NCBI GenBank assembly: GCA_963827155.1
Contig: CAWGZV010000002.1
Coordinates: 2,542,001 to 2,606,000, forward strand
Reading direction: 5' to 3'
Length of the DNA: 64,000 nucleotides
Origin: UTCFX2 sp963827155
GTDB lineage: Bacteria; Chloroflexota; Anaerolineae; Anaerolineales; UBA4823
Shown: positions 26,625-34,461 of the stretch, one piece after another
Layout of the letters: each line of letters starts with the position of its first letter
Numbering within the stretch: the first letter of the stretch is position 1
Translations under genes and position numbers: made by a program
Notes under the pieces: generated by a model
What the model saw: only the letters and a program-made list of their open reading frames with translations
Told to the model about the DNA's origin: nothing
Databases searched by the model: none

Positions 26625-27719
26625 TTATATTATTGCGATACCATTTAGAGCGGCGAAGCCACGCCCATTGCGCATCCACAATTCAACAGGATGCTCGCGG
26701 ATATATCCGTGTCCACCGAGGGTCTGCAGAGCCCGATCGGTGACCATCATCGCTGTATCCATTGCGCCTGTCAGGGCAAGGTAGGCATGCTCATCCGCAT
26801 CGGGTTTCCCAACATCGAGCTTCCAGGACGCTTCCCAGATTAACAGCCGAACAGCTTCGATCTCGGTAGCCATTTCGGCAAGCATGAAGGCAATCGCCTG
26901 TTTTTGAGCAACCTTCACCCCAAATACGTCGCGGTCTTTGGCGTAATCGATCGCATAATCTAAGGCGGCGCGAGACACCCCGATCGCCAGGCTTGCCATA
27001 GCCAGACGCATTGAAGCCAGCAAAGGAGCAAAATCGTGTCCTTCGGATCCACCCAGGCGATCTTCTTTTGGGACCCGAACATCGTTCAGGACGACAGGGA
27101 AAAGCGGCAGCGCGTGGATTCCGAGGGTCTTCTGTCGCTCGCCGAATTCAACACCGGGAGTGCCCTGGCGAACGATGAAACCTTGAGTGACGCCTCCCAG
27201 TTTGGCATAAACAATCATCGCTTTGGCTTCTGGTGCATAGGGCACATAAGTTTTTTGACCAGTCAAGAAATAACTACCGTCCTTTTCCGCTGCGGTTGTG
27301 CGTAAATCTTGCGGATCGAAATCAAAAAAGGGTTCAATTAAAGCTGCTGTAAAGGCAGTCCAGGGATTTTCAACGATTTCTGGCAAGAAACTGGTTTTTT
27401 GATCAACGCTGCCAGCCAATGAAACCGGCATCGCGAACAACGCCGGAGCCATCACTGCGAGAGCTCCTGCCAGGTCACCATAAGCCATCTCTTCAGCTGC
27501 CAACACACCCGTGATCGCAGAGCGCTCTCCGAAACCACCAAATTCTTCAGGAATAGATGCCTGGAGAATGCCTAACTCCCAGCCTTTTTCGATCAATTTC
27601 ACCGGCAGCACGGCATCTTCTTCGGCGTCTCGCATGTTGGGACGCAGGTCGTTGGCAGCAAACCGCTGGATGGCATCGATCAGCATTTGTTGTTCTTCAG
27701 TTGGATCGAAAGAATACAT
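26625..27719 (-). CDS. Acyl-CoA dehydrogenase-like subunit lacking the catalytic Glu
   Basis: 364 residues with the acyl-CoA dehydrogenase fold: N-terminal helices (FDPTEEQQMLIDAIQRFAA), a middle beta domain, and C-terminal helices with DRDVFGVKVAQKQAIAFMLAEMA, the FAD-binding Arg/Gln segment. The TExxxGSD signature is replaced by ALIEPFFDFD. The YEGT catalytic site is replaced by MRNGRGF, and the protein ends soon after. The alternative helix-G position carries Met (LASMR) in place of Glu. By itself it should be inactive as a dehydrogenase. Paired with the adjacent Glu-bearing subunit it could form an alpha2beta2 enzyme, as known for mycobacterial FadE pairs. AGGAG precedes the ATG; the gap to the MBL gene is 48 nt. 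Confidence 0.88.
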   Translation of the reverse strand: MYSFDPTEEQQMLIDAIQRFAANDLRPNMRDAEEDAVLPVKLIEKGWELGILQASIPEEFGGFGERSAITGVLAAEEMAYGDLAGALAVMAPALFAMPVSLAGSVDQKTSFLPEIVENPWTAFTAALIEPFFDFDPQDLRTTAAEKDGSYFLTGQKTYVPYAPEAKAMIVYAKLGGVTQGFIVRQGTPGVEFGERQKTLGIHALPLFPVVLNDVRVPKEDRLGGSEGHDFAPLLASMRLAMASLAIGVSRAALDYAIDYAKDRDVFGVKVAQKQAIAFMLAEMATEIEAVRLLIWEASWKLDVGKPDADEHAYLALTGAMDTAMMVTDRALQTLGGHGYIREHPVELWMRNGRGFAALNGIAII

Positions 27720-27767
27720 AGTTCCCTCTCCTAGTCGACATACATTGATTCGTCCGGTTCTTCTGCC

Positions 27768-28850
27768 TCACAAAAGCCTCAGGGGATGTGGTTGCTTGAT
27801 CTCTTTTGATGGAAAATGGCGATAATAGATCGAAATTGGTCCGGTATTATTCTCGAACTCCTTTAGATTCTCAATCGAAAGGAGACCTCTTCTTTCAAGA
27901 TACTCGACATGTGCCCCGGCTTCTTCGATTGCGAGCAGCACATTATAGCCATGGACTTCTCCGAATAAATGCTCCGCTACTTCTTTAATGGTGTGAGGCT
28001 CGCGCAGAAAATCCAGGACTATTTCCAAACGCTCCTTATGCAGTGTAATAATTGCATTGATCCGACTATCCAAATCATCGATGGGCTTTTGATGACCGGC
28101 TAATGTTATCCGTACGTCCCTTGCCCAAGAACGAAGCAGGGCTAATGATTTCAGGTAGTGGTCTAAGCCAGCGGAAAGTGTGAGCTGCTCGGGGGATTGG
28201 TGAGGACTGATATCATGCAAAACCTGATCACCGCTGAAGAGAACGTCATGCAATCGTATCACTACCTGTCCCGGACAGTGTCCAGGTGTATGAAGCATTT
28301 CAAACGGTCCAACTTGCATCCCTACCGCTTCATATGTGAAATCCACATTGACCGATCGAATCATTCGCTTAGTGAATTGATAGACTTCGATTAGCTCTTG
28401 ACTGCGATCTTCAGGGATACCCGCCTCGATCAGATAACTCAGCAATCGGTAGGAGACGAAGGTGAGGCGCTCTTCATAATTTGTAAGATTGCGCAAATCA
28501 AACTCATGAACACCCAACAGGGCATGAGTTTGCGGGCGAAGCCATGTCAAACCGCCAAAATGGTCGATATGGCCATGGGTGATCAGGATATGGGTCAGGT
28601 CGTTAAAATGTATGGGGCGAGAATACCGGGTGGTAATCTCGTAAAAACCCTTTTCAATCTGCTGGTTTGACTCGCCAAAACCCGAACCCGAATCGATCAA
28701 AACACGGTACGAATCCGAACCGGAATCTACAAATACCAGGTATGCAAAACCGGATAGACCAGGGAAGGCTAGCAGTGGAATCTGGAAGATTTGGGCGCCT
28801 TTAGAGGTCTCGAAAAGCTTTAGTTCGAAGGCTTCTGGCGGACTTTCCAT
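27768..28850 (-). CDS. MBL-fold metallo-hydrolase with C-terminal winged helix
   Basis: 360 residues of the metallo-beta-lactamase superfamily. The metal ligands are clear: THGHIDHFGG (HxHxDH), the later His in HTPGHCPGQ, Asp in FSGDQVL, and His in TLAGHQKP. The last 90 residues look like the winged-helix tail seen in LACTB2-type proteins (PHTIKEVAEHLFGEVHGYNVLLAIEEAGAHVEYL). Expected to hydrolyse a thioester or ester in the cytoplasm; the substrate is not readable. It starts 4 nt after the tetR stop and precedes two acyl-CoA dehydrogenases, so acyl-CoA hydrolysis is a reasonable guess. Confidence 0.85.
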   Translation of the reverse strand: MESPPEAFELKLFETSKGAQIFQIPLLAFPGLSGFAYLVFVDSGSDSYRVLIDSGSGFGESNQQIEKGFYEITTRYSRPIHFNDLTHILITHGHIDHFGGLTWLRPQTHALLGVHEFDLRNLTNYEERLTFVSYRLLSYLIEAGIPEDRSQELIEVYQFTKRMIRSVNVDFTYEAVGMQVGPFEMLHTPGHCPGQVVIRLHDVLFSGDQVLHDISPHQSPEQLTLSAGLDHYLKSLALLRSWARDVRITLAGHQKPIDDLDSRINAIITLHKERLEIVLDFLREPHTIKEVAEHLFGEVHGYNVLLAIEEAGAHVEYLERRGLLSIENLKEFENNTGPISIYYRHFPSKEIKQPHPLRLL

Positions 28851-28854
28851 GAAT

Positions 28855-29418
28855 TCATCGTATCAGCAAACCCGTCAGGAACATCCCTGCGAATTCGTCG
28901 GCAATTTCCTCCGGCTGAAGACTTCCTTCCGGCCGATACCAAGTACTTGTCCAGTTCATTGCACCGAGCAATGCACGGACAGTCATGACTGGATCGCTGC
29001 AGTTGAACTCACCAGCATCTTTTCCTGCATTTATCAAATCTCTCCAAAGGCTTTCAAACCGGTCACGGCGAGGAATATGCCTGGCATGAAGCTCTGGCTC
29101 AAGTGAGCGGTGCTCCAGCAAGAGCACTGCAGACAGATCTCGATGCTGAAGCAGGGCTGTCAGATAGACTTCCATAGCCTGCCTCAGCTTTTCTGGATTT
29201 GAAAGCGGACGCTTCATCACCTCTTCCATATTCTCGATGAGCAAATCCAAAGCCTGATCCAGCACTGTCAGCAGGATCTCTTGTTTGCTGGTAATGTGAT
29301 AATAAAGGCTGGCTTTCTGCAGGTTGACAGCTTCGGCAATATCCTGCATAGAAGTGGCGTGAAAACCCTTCTGGCTGAAAATCTGAGCTGCAGCACTCAG
29401 GATCTCATCACGAGTCAT
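28855..29418 (-). CDS. TetR-family transcriptional regulator
   Basis: 187 residues from ATG 29418, which fits the family. The N-terminal helix-turn-helix reads TRDEILSAAAQIFSQKGFHATSMQDIAEAVNLQKASLYYHITSKQEIL, a standard TetR_N. The C-terminal part (LEHRSLEPELHARHIPRRDRFESLWRDLI) is the ligand-binding region, resembling regulators that sense acyl-CoAs. A nominal start at 29469 would begin inside the promoter and is rejected. It is the first gene of an operon with an MBL hydrolase and two acyl-CoA dehydrogenases. An inverted repeat lies over the transcription start, so it probably represses its own operon and is released by an acyl-CoA. Confidence 0.88.
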   Translation of the reverse strand: MTRDEILSAAAQIFSQKGFHATSMQDIAEAVNLQKASLYYHITSKQEILLTVLDQALDLLIENMEEVMKRPLSNPEKLRQAMEVYLTALLQHRDLSAVLLLEHRSLEPELHARHIPRRDRFESLWRDLINAGKDAGEFNCSDPVMTVRALLGAMNWTSTWYRPEGSLQPEEIADEFAGMFLTGLLIR

Positions 29419-29437
29419 CGCGCTTCTTTGCGTCTCC

Positions 29438-29455
29438 CTACCGAATGGTCGGTAG
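29438..29455. promoter_or_regulatory. Putative TetR operator
   Basis: Inverted repeat CTACCGA-N4-TCGGTAG with perfect 7-bp arms. It sits 4 nt downstream of the -10 box on the minus strand, covering the expected +1 of the tetR operon and lying 20 nt before the tetR ATG. Confidence 0.65.
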
Positions 29456-29459
29456 ATAC

Positions 29460-29488
29460 AGAATAGCAAATTTTTAGCCCCATGTCAA
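29460..29488 (-). promoter_or_regulatory. Promoter of the tetR-MBL-acyl-CoA dehydrogenase operon
   Basis: On the minus strand, a perfect TTGACA (29488-29483), a 17-nt spacer, and TATTCT (29465-29460). Confidence 0.75.
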
Positions 29489-29593
29489 GTATTTTGGATA
29501 AGATATAATCCTTCCGCGCCTTTACTCGCCATGGTTTTATTCGCAGACGGGAATCCAAAAGGACCAGGACGGCACGATATTAAGGACGACAGT

Positions 29594-30979
29594 ATGTCGA
29601 AATTGGGAATTTCTGGGACTATTCAGACAAAAAAACGAACCGGACCCGACTTCCCGATGCGCACGGTTGTAAAAACCTGGTGGCCCCTGGCGGCAAGCTG
29701 GCTGCTGATGGGGATGGAAGTGCCTGCGCTCAGTGCCGTTATCGCGCGGCTGCCAGATCCAGAAATTAATCTCGCCGCCTATGGTGGAGTGGTTTTCCCT
29801 TTAGCCTTGCTTGTCGAATCACCAATCATTATGCTGCTTGCTGCCTCGACGGCATTAAGCAAGGATTGGGCTTCCTACCGTCTGCTCCGAAAATATATGA
29901 TGAGCGCAGGCGCAATCTTAACCAGTCTGCACATCCTGACTGCCTTCACCCCGCTATATTATGTTGTCGCAGAAGGGATCATCGGCGTCCCCAAAGAGAT
30001 CATTGAACCTGCCCGAATTGGGTTAATGATCATGACACCCTGGACCTGGTCGATCGGATATCGCCGATTTAACCAGGGCGTGTTGATCCGGTTTGGACAT
30101 TCCAATTCGGTAGGTCTGGGGACTCTGGTTCGTCTCAGCGCCAATCTGATTGTCTTAGCAGCAGGTTATGCGATTGGGACACTGCCGGGCATAGTCGTCG
30201 GCGCAAGCGCGGTCGCTTGCGGAGTTATGAGTGAGGCATTTTATATTGGACGGACAGTCCGACCGGTAATTAGAAACGAATTGAAACCGGCTCCAAAGGT
30301 GGAACCTCCCCTTACATGGAAAATGTTTTGGGTATTTTATATCCCTCTGGTAATGACCTCGCTGCTAAGCTTGCTCGCTAACCCGATTGGCAGTGCTGCA
30401 ATAAGCCGGATGCCGAGAGCACTGGATTCACTGGCGGTATGGTCAGTTGTCACCGGATTGATATTTATGCTGAGAAGCATGGGGATTGCGTATAACGAAG
30501 TTGTGGTTGCGCTGCTTGATCACCCGCTGGCTTTCGGGAATCTGAGACGATTTGCATTGATACTTTCAATTTTGACAACAGGCTTATTATTGTTAATCGC
30601 AGCCACTCCGTTATCCGAATTTTGGTTTGTGCGGGTTTCTGCGCTTAATCCAGGGCTTGGCAAGCTGGCTACTATCGGACTCTGGCTAGCTCTGCCGCTA
30701 CCTGCTTTGAGCGTGATGCAGAGCTGGTATCAAGGGGCAATATTACATGGAAAGAAAACACAAGCGATTACCGAATCGGTTGTTATTTATCTGGTCACCA
30801 GCGTGATAATTCTTGGTTTTGGCGTGTGGAGCGGAACCACGACCGGTTTATATATCGGATTGCTGGCACTCACTTTAAGCGTCGGCACCCAAACCATCTG
30901 GCTTTGGCTTCGATCAAGAGCGATTATCAAAGATCTCAATTCTTCTTATCATCAAACTCAGGAGATGGATTCTCGATGA
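29594..30979 (+). CDS. Multi-pass membrane protein, MATE/ANKH-like
   Basis: 461 residues from the ATG at 29594, which has AAGGA 7 nt upstream; the earlier ATG at 29531 has no ribosome site. About twelve hydrophobic segments are visible. The first reads TWWPLAASWLLMGMEVPALSAVIARLPDP, then ESPIIMLLAASTALSKD. This pattern resembles bacterial relatives of the ANKH/progressive ankylosis family within the MATE/MOP superfamily. Likely a transporter or flippase in the cytoplasmic membrane; the substrate is unknown. It overlaps the E1 gene by ATGA, so the two are co-translated. The pairing with a 2-oxoacid dehydrogenase E1 gives no clear hint of substrate. Confidence 0.7.
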   Translation: MSKLGISGTIQTKKRTGPDFPMRTVVKTWWPLAASWLLMGMEVPALSAVIARLPDPEINLAAYGGVVFPLALLVESPIIMLLAASTALSKDWASYRLLRKYMMSAGAILTSLHILTAFTPLYYVVAEGIIGVPKEIIEPARIGLMIMTPWTWSIGYRRFNQGVLIRFGHSNSVGLGTLVRLSANLIVLAAGYAIGTLPGIVVGASAVACGVMSEAFYIGRTVRPVIRNELKPAPKVEPPLTWKMFWVFYIPLVMTSLLSLLANPIGSAAISRMPRALDSLAVWSVVTGLIFMLRSMGIAYNEVVVALLDHPLAFGNLRRFALILSILTTGLLLLIAATPLSEFWFVRVSALNPGLGKLATIGLWLALPLPALSVMQSWYQGAILHGKKTQAITESVVIYLVTSVIILGFGVWSGTTTGLYIGLLALTLSVGTQTIWLWLRSRAIIKDLNSSYHQTQEMDSR

Positions 30980-32766
30980 CTGCACAGAGTTTTGATTGGT
31001 GGAAAATAGCCCGGATTATGCTGATCTCTCGGGCTCTAGATCAATTAGAAGTGGAACAGCTCACCCCACAAGGAAAAGTCAAATATCAATTCTCGGCAAG
31101 CGGCCATGAGCTGCCTCAGGTTTTGCTTGCACAGGCGATGGATCACCCGCACGACGCTGCCACCGTTTATTATCGGTCGCGACCTTTTCTACTTGCCAGC
31201 GGAATGACCCCATTGGAAGCACTTGCTGGAGGGATGGCTCGTTCCAGCAGCTTAACTGAAGGGCGCGATGTTGGCGTAATGTTCAACCTGATTAAACGCA
31301 AAGGTCCGACCATTTTGCCAGCTTCTGGCGATGTTGGAGCGCAATATACGCCAGCCGCAGGATGGGCGCAAGCGATCTGCTATCGGAGACAAGTGCTTGA
31401 AGAAAAAGATTGGGAAGGGTCAATCGCCGCCGCCTCTGGTGGAGAGGGCAGCACCGCAGCGAATGGTTTTTGGGCAGCGCTGAATATTGTGACGACTCAG
31501 CGATTGCCGATGATATATCTAATAGAAAATAACTGCTACGGGCTTTCCGTACCAGCAGATATGCAAACTCCTGGAGGGAGCATCACCGCTAATCTGGCAA
31601 GTTTTTCAAACCTAAAGATACTGGAAGGGGATGGCACCGATCCAGAACAAGCCAGCAGTCTAGTCCTGAAGGCAGTTGAGTACACTCGAAGCGGAGAGGG
31701 ACCTTGCCTGCTGCAGTTTTTCGTGGTCCGACTGACCGGGCACACTTTTATCGACGACCAGGCTTATAAACCGGTCCAAGAGCGCCAGGAGGAAGAAGGC
31801 CGCGACCCAATTTTACGGCTAAGAGCATATTTAAAAGACGAGCAAAGATGGGCCTCATTGGAAAAAGAGGTCAATCTCGAGATTGAGGATGCACTAGAGG
31901 CAGCCGAACTGCTTCCCGAACCAGAACCTGCAGATATATTCAGACACCTTTTCTTCGAAGGTATACCGCCTCTCCAGGGAGGCTTGCAGGCAGGAGGATC
32001 AGCCGTCCCTATGAGACAGGAACAGGCAGAGCCAAGCGGTCCACGGATTAATTTTATCGATGCAGTCCGAAAGACTCTCGAACTCGAGATGCACCAAAAT
32101 AAGAAGATGCTCGTTTTCGGAGAAGATGTCGGTGTAAAAGGCGGTGTCCACGGCGCGACACTGGATATGATCTCTCATTTTGGTCCAGAACGGGTATTCG
32201 ATACATCGTTGAACGAGGATGGCATAATCGGGAGGGCGGCAGGAATGGCGTTAGCAGGTCTGCTGCCGGTCCCGGAAATCCAATTCCGGAAGTATGCAGA
32301 TCCAGCCCATGAGCAGATCAGCGACCTCGGGACGATCCGCTGGCGGACTGCAAATCGTTTTGCAGCGCCGGTGGTCATTCGAATTCCCGTCGGATTTGGT
32401 AAAAAAACCGGAGATCCATGGCATAGTGTGAGCGGTGAAGCCGTTTTTGCGCATCTGCCTGGCTGGCGAATAGCCTACCCCAGCAACGCAGCAGATGCAG
32501 TGGGACTCCTGCGGTCAGCACTGCGAGGCGACGATCCCACATTCTTCCTGGAACATCGGGCTTTGCTCGACACGCGCGAAGGTCGGCGGCAGTATCCGGG
32601 TGACCATTACTGCTTGCCTTTCGGAAAGGCAGCCCAGCTTACTGCCGGCGACTCGCTTACCCTGGTAACCTGGGGCGCAATGGTGCACCGCTGTATGGAG
32701 GCTGGCAAGGACCTCGCTGGTCGAACTCGACCTGTTGGATCTGCGGACCATCATCCCTTGGGATAA
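30976..32766 (+). CDS. Fused 2-oxoacid dehydrogenase E1 alpha-beta, main fragment
   Basis: Residues 1-340 are E1-alpha: YYRSRPFLLASGMTPLEAL, SGDVGAQYTPAAGWAQA, and the TPP site GGEGSTAANGFWAALN through IENNCYG (Glu where GDG is usual). Residues 370 onward are E1-beta: INFIDAVRKTLELEM, VFGEDVGVKGGVHGAT, FDTSLNEDGIIGRAAGMAL, then FQFRKYADPAHEQI-like text. Joined in one chain, this resembles fused branched-chain/2-oxoisovalerate dehydrogenase E1 proteins, which decarboxylate 2-oxoacids and pass the acyl group to a lipoyl E2; no E2/E3 is in the window. One extra G near 32719 breaks the frame. Corrected, the gene is 30976-33016, 679 residues. The start overlaps the stop of the membrane protein gene. 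Confidence 0.87.
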   Translation: MTAQSFDWWKIARIMLISRALDQLEVEQLTPQGKVKYQFSASGHELPQVLLAQAMDHPHDAATVYYRSRPFLLASGMTPLEALAGGMARSSSLTEGRDVGVMFNLIKRKGPTILPASGDVGAQYTPAAGWAQAICYRRQVLEEKDWEGSIAAASGGEGSTAANGFWAALNIVTTQRLPMIYLIENNCYGLSVPADMQTPGGSITANLASFSNLKILEGDGTDPEQASSLVLKAVEYTRSGEGPCLLQFFVVRLTGHTFIDDQAYKPVQERQEEEGRDPILRLRAYLKDEQRWASLEKEVNLEIEDALEAAELLPEPEPADIFRHLFFEGIPPLQGGLQAGGSAVPMRQEQAEPSGPRINFIDAVRKTLELEMHQNKKMLVFGEDVGVKGGVHGATLDMISHFGPERVFDTSLNEDGIIGRAAGMALAGLLPVPEIQFRKYADPAHEQISDLGTIRWRTANRFAAPVVIRIPVGFGKKTGDPWHSVSGEAVFAHLPGWRIAYPSNAADAVGLLRSALRGDDPTFFLEHRALLDTREGRRQYPGDHYCLPFGKAAQLTAGDSLTLVTWGAMVHRCMEAGKDLAGRTRPVGSADHHPLG

Positions 32767-33016
32767 AGATCAGGTGCTTGCAAGCGTTCGGCGTACCGGA
32801 AAGGTTTTGATTGTTCACGAAGATACGCTGACTAATAGCTTCTCAGGCGAGATTGCGGCGATGATTGCCAGCCAGGCTTTCGATGCGTTAGATGCACCCA
32901 TCGAAAGGATGGGGGTGGCAGATATTCCAATCCCCTATAATTACCGCTTGATGGAGACAGTGATTCCTTCGACAGATGCGATACGAACCAGGATTGAACA
33001 GATGCTGGCATTCTGA
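32735..33016 (+). CDS. Fused 2-oxoacid dehydrogenase E1, C-terminal fragment
   Basis: The C-terminal transketolase domain of the E1-beta part: DLRTIIPWDKDQVLASVRRTGKVLIVHED, then GEIAAMIASQAFDALDAPIERM and a final PSTDAIRTRIEQML. Both motifs are standard for E1-beta. It continues the preceding reading frame after one extra G near 32719 is removed (VELDLLDLRTI). The following 33017-33106 separates it from the convergent ABC gene and shows no hairpin. Confidence 0.87.
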   Translation: MDLRTIIPWDKDQVLASVRRTGKVLIVHEDTLTNSFSGEIAAMIASQAFDALDAPIERMGVADIPIPYNYRLMETVIPSTDAIRTRIEQMLAF

Positions 33017-33106
33017 AATAGGTTCAACGCCGATATTTCAAGAAAGCAGCTCGTTGTGAGAAACGCGGGACCGGGGCAGCTAAAGAAACTAAACCAGATC
33101 GGGGAT

Positions 33107-33862
33107 TTAGTGAGTGAGAATTTGTGACAGGAAGAGCTGGGTTCGAACTTCTTGAGGATCAGTAAAGATTTGGGTTGGAGTACCGCTTTCCACGATTAAT
33201 CCTTCGTCAAAAAAGAACATTCGATCTGCAACAGCTTTCGCGAAGCCCATCTCGTGAGTGACCACCAGCATTGTTATGCCGCTGCGCGCCAGCTCGATCA
33301 TCACATCAAGCACTTCCTTGATCATTTCTGGATCCAAGGCCGAAGTGGGCTCGTCGAAGAGCATGATTTTCGGCTGCATCGCCAGCGCTCGGGCAATCGC
33401 AACACGCTGCTGCTGCCCTCCGGAAAGCTGACCCGGAAATTTTTGAGACTGTTCAGGGATCCCAACTCTTTCGAGGAGCTGGCGGGCGATCTCTTCCGCT
33501 TTATCTCGCGGCCACTTACGGACCTGCATTGGGGCGAGGGTAATATTTTGGATCACATTCATGTGTGGAAACAGGTTGAACTGCTGGAAGACCATCCCAG
33601 TTTCCATCCGCACTTTTTCAATATTGTGGATATCCTTGGTTAGCTCAATCCCATCCACGATTATCGTGCCTTGTTGATGAACTTCAAGGCGGTTCAATGT
33701 GCGGATAAAGGTAGATTTGCCGGATCCTGAAGGGCCAAAAATTACGATTACTTCCCCTTTATCAACATTCATATCAACTCCACGAAGTGCGTGAAAGTGA
33801 CCATACCATTTATGCACATCGCGGCAGACAATCATGGCATGATCGCCGTGGTCTTCATCCAT
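33107..33862 (-). CDS. glnQ: Polar amino acid ABC transporter ATP-binding protein
   Basis: 251 residues, a complete ABC ATPase: Walker A GPSGSGKST (43-51), Q-loop VFQQFNLFPHM, signature LSGGQQQRVAIARAL, Walker B IMLFDEPTSALDPE, H-loop VTHEM. The overall sequence matches the GlnQ/ArtP/HisP group that energises uptake of polar amino acids. The start ATG has GGGAGGAG upstream. No permease or substrate-binding gene is adjacent, which is unusual for this family, so its partners are elsewhere. The symbol refers to the family, not a proven glutamine substrate. Confidence 0.85.
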   Translation of the reverse strand: MDEDHGDHAMIVCRDVHKWYGHFHALRGVDMNVDKGEVIVIFGPSGSGKSTFIRTLNRLEVHQQGTIIVDGIELTKDIHNIEKVRMETGMVFQQFNLFPHMNVIQNITLAPMQVRKWPRDKAEEIARQLLERVGIPEQSQKFPGQLSGGQQQRVAIARALAMQPKIMLFDEPTSALDPEMIKEVLDVMIELARSGITMLVVTHEMGFAKAVADRMFFFDEGLIVESGTPTQIFTDPQEVRTQLFLSQILTH

Positions 33863-33942
33863 TTCTGCTCCTCCCGATTCGGCAATCGAAAATTCATGCC
33901 TCTCAGACGATTATTTTAACATCTTTTATTTGATTGGTGCTT

Positions 33943-34413
33943 TCAGCGGGAAATTGCCAAAAAAGCAGCATTCGTAAGAGAAGCAAGAGCATTTACAGGC
34001 AGACGGATGTTGAGACCTCGCTGACCACCGGATATGAAGATTTCCTCATGCGATCGGGCGGAATCATCGATCACAACCTCGAAGCCTTTATGGATGAGGG
34101 CAAGCGGAGAAATTCCCCCTGCCAGCAAACCGGTAAGCCGCTCGGCTTCACGTTGGGTTGGCAGCATGACTTTCTTTTCGCCCAGGGACTTTGCAACGGC
34201 TTTTAAGTCCACTTCCTTTGGTCCAGGAATTACAGCAAGGATGGGTTTCTTATGACCTTCTCGTGTCACAACGATGGTTTTATAAACAAGCTCAGGAGGA
34301 ACACCCAAGATCTCGGCAGCTTCCAACGCCCCAATTTTCACTTCCGGCAGGTCGAAAGCTGTGTATGGGATTTTATGGGCATCCAATAATCGAGTAACAT
34401 TGTTCGGTTTCAT
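33943..34413 (-). CDS. ybaK: YbaK/EbsC-family Cys-tRNA(Pro) deacylase
   Basis: 156 residues from ATG 34413, which matches the normal N-terminus of the family (VTRLLDAHKIPYTAFDLP). Family features: EAAEILGVPPELVYKTIVV with the catalytic Lys, VIPGPKEVDLKAVAKSLGEKKVMLP, GLLAGGISPLAL, and VVIDDSARSHEEIFISGGQRGLNIRL. It removes Cys mischarged onto tRNA-Pro (or related mischarged products) in the cytoplasm. Starts at 34446 (ATG) or 34449 (GTG) would add 11-12 residues; none of the three has a clear ribosome site. It follows the sensor kinase gene closely and may share its transcript. Confidence 0.83.
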   Translation of the reverse strand: MKPNNVTRLLDAHKIPYTAFDLPEVKIGALEAAEILGVPPELVYKTIVVTREGHKKPILAVIPGPKEVDLKAVAKSLGEKKVMLPTQREAERLTGLLAGGISPLALIHKGFEVVIDDSARSHEEIFISGGQRGLNIRLPVNALASLTNAAFLAISR

Positions 34414-34461
34414 CTCGGTTATTCCGATGACATGATAATCACTCATCACTCAACTGAGGGA

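Noticed and set aside
29504..29509. TATAAT as promoter of the MATE/ANKH-like gene
   Set aside because: No acceptable -35 at 16-18 nt; kept only as a possibility, not listed.
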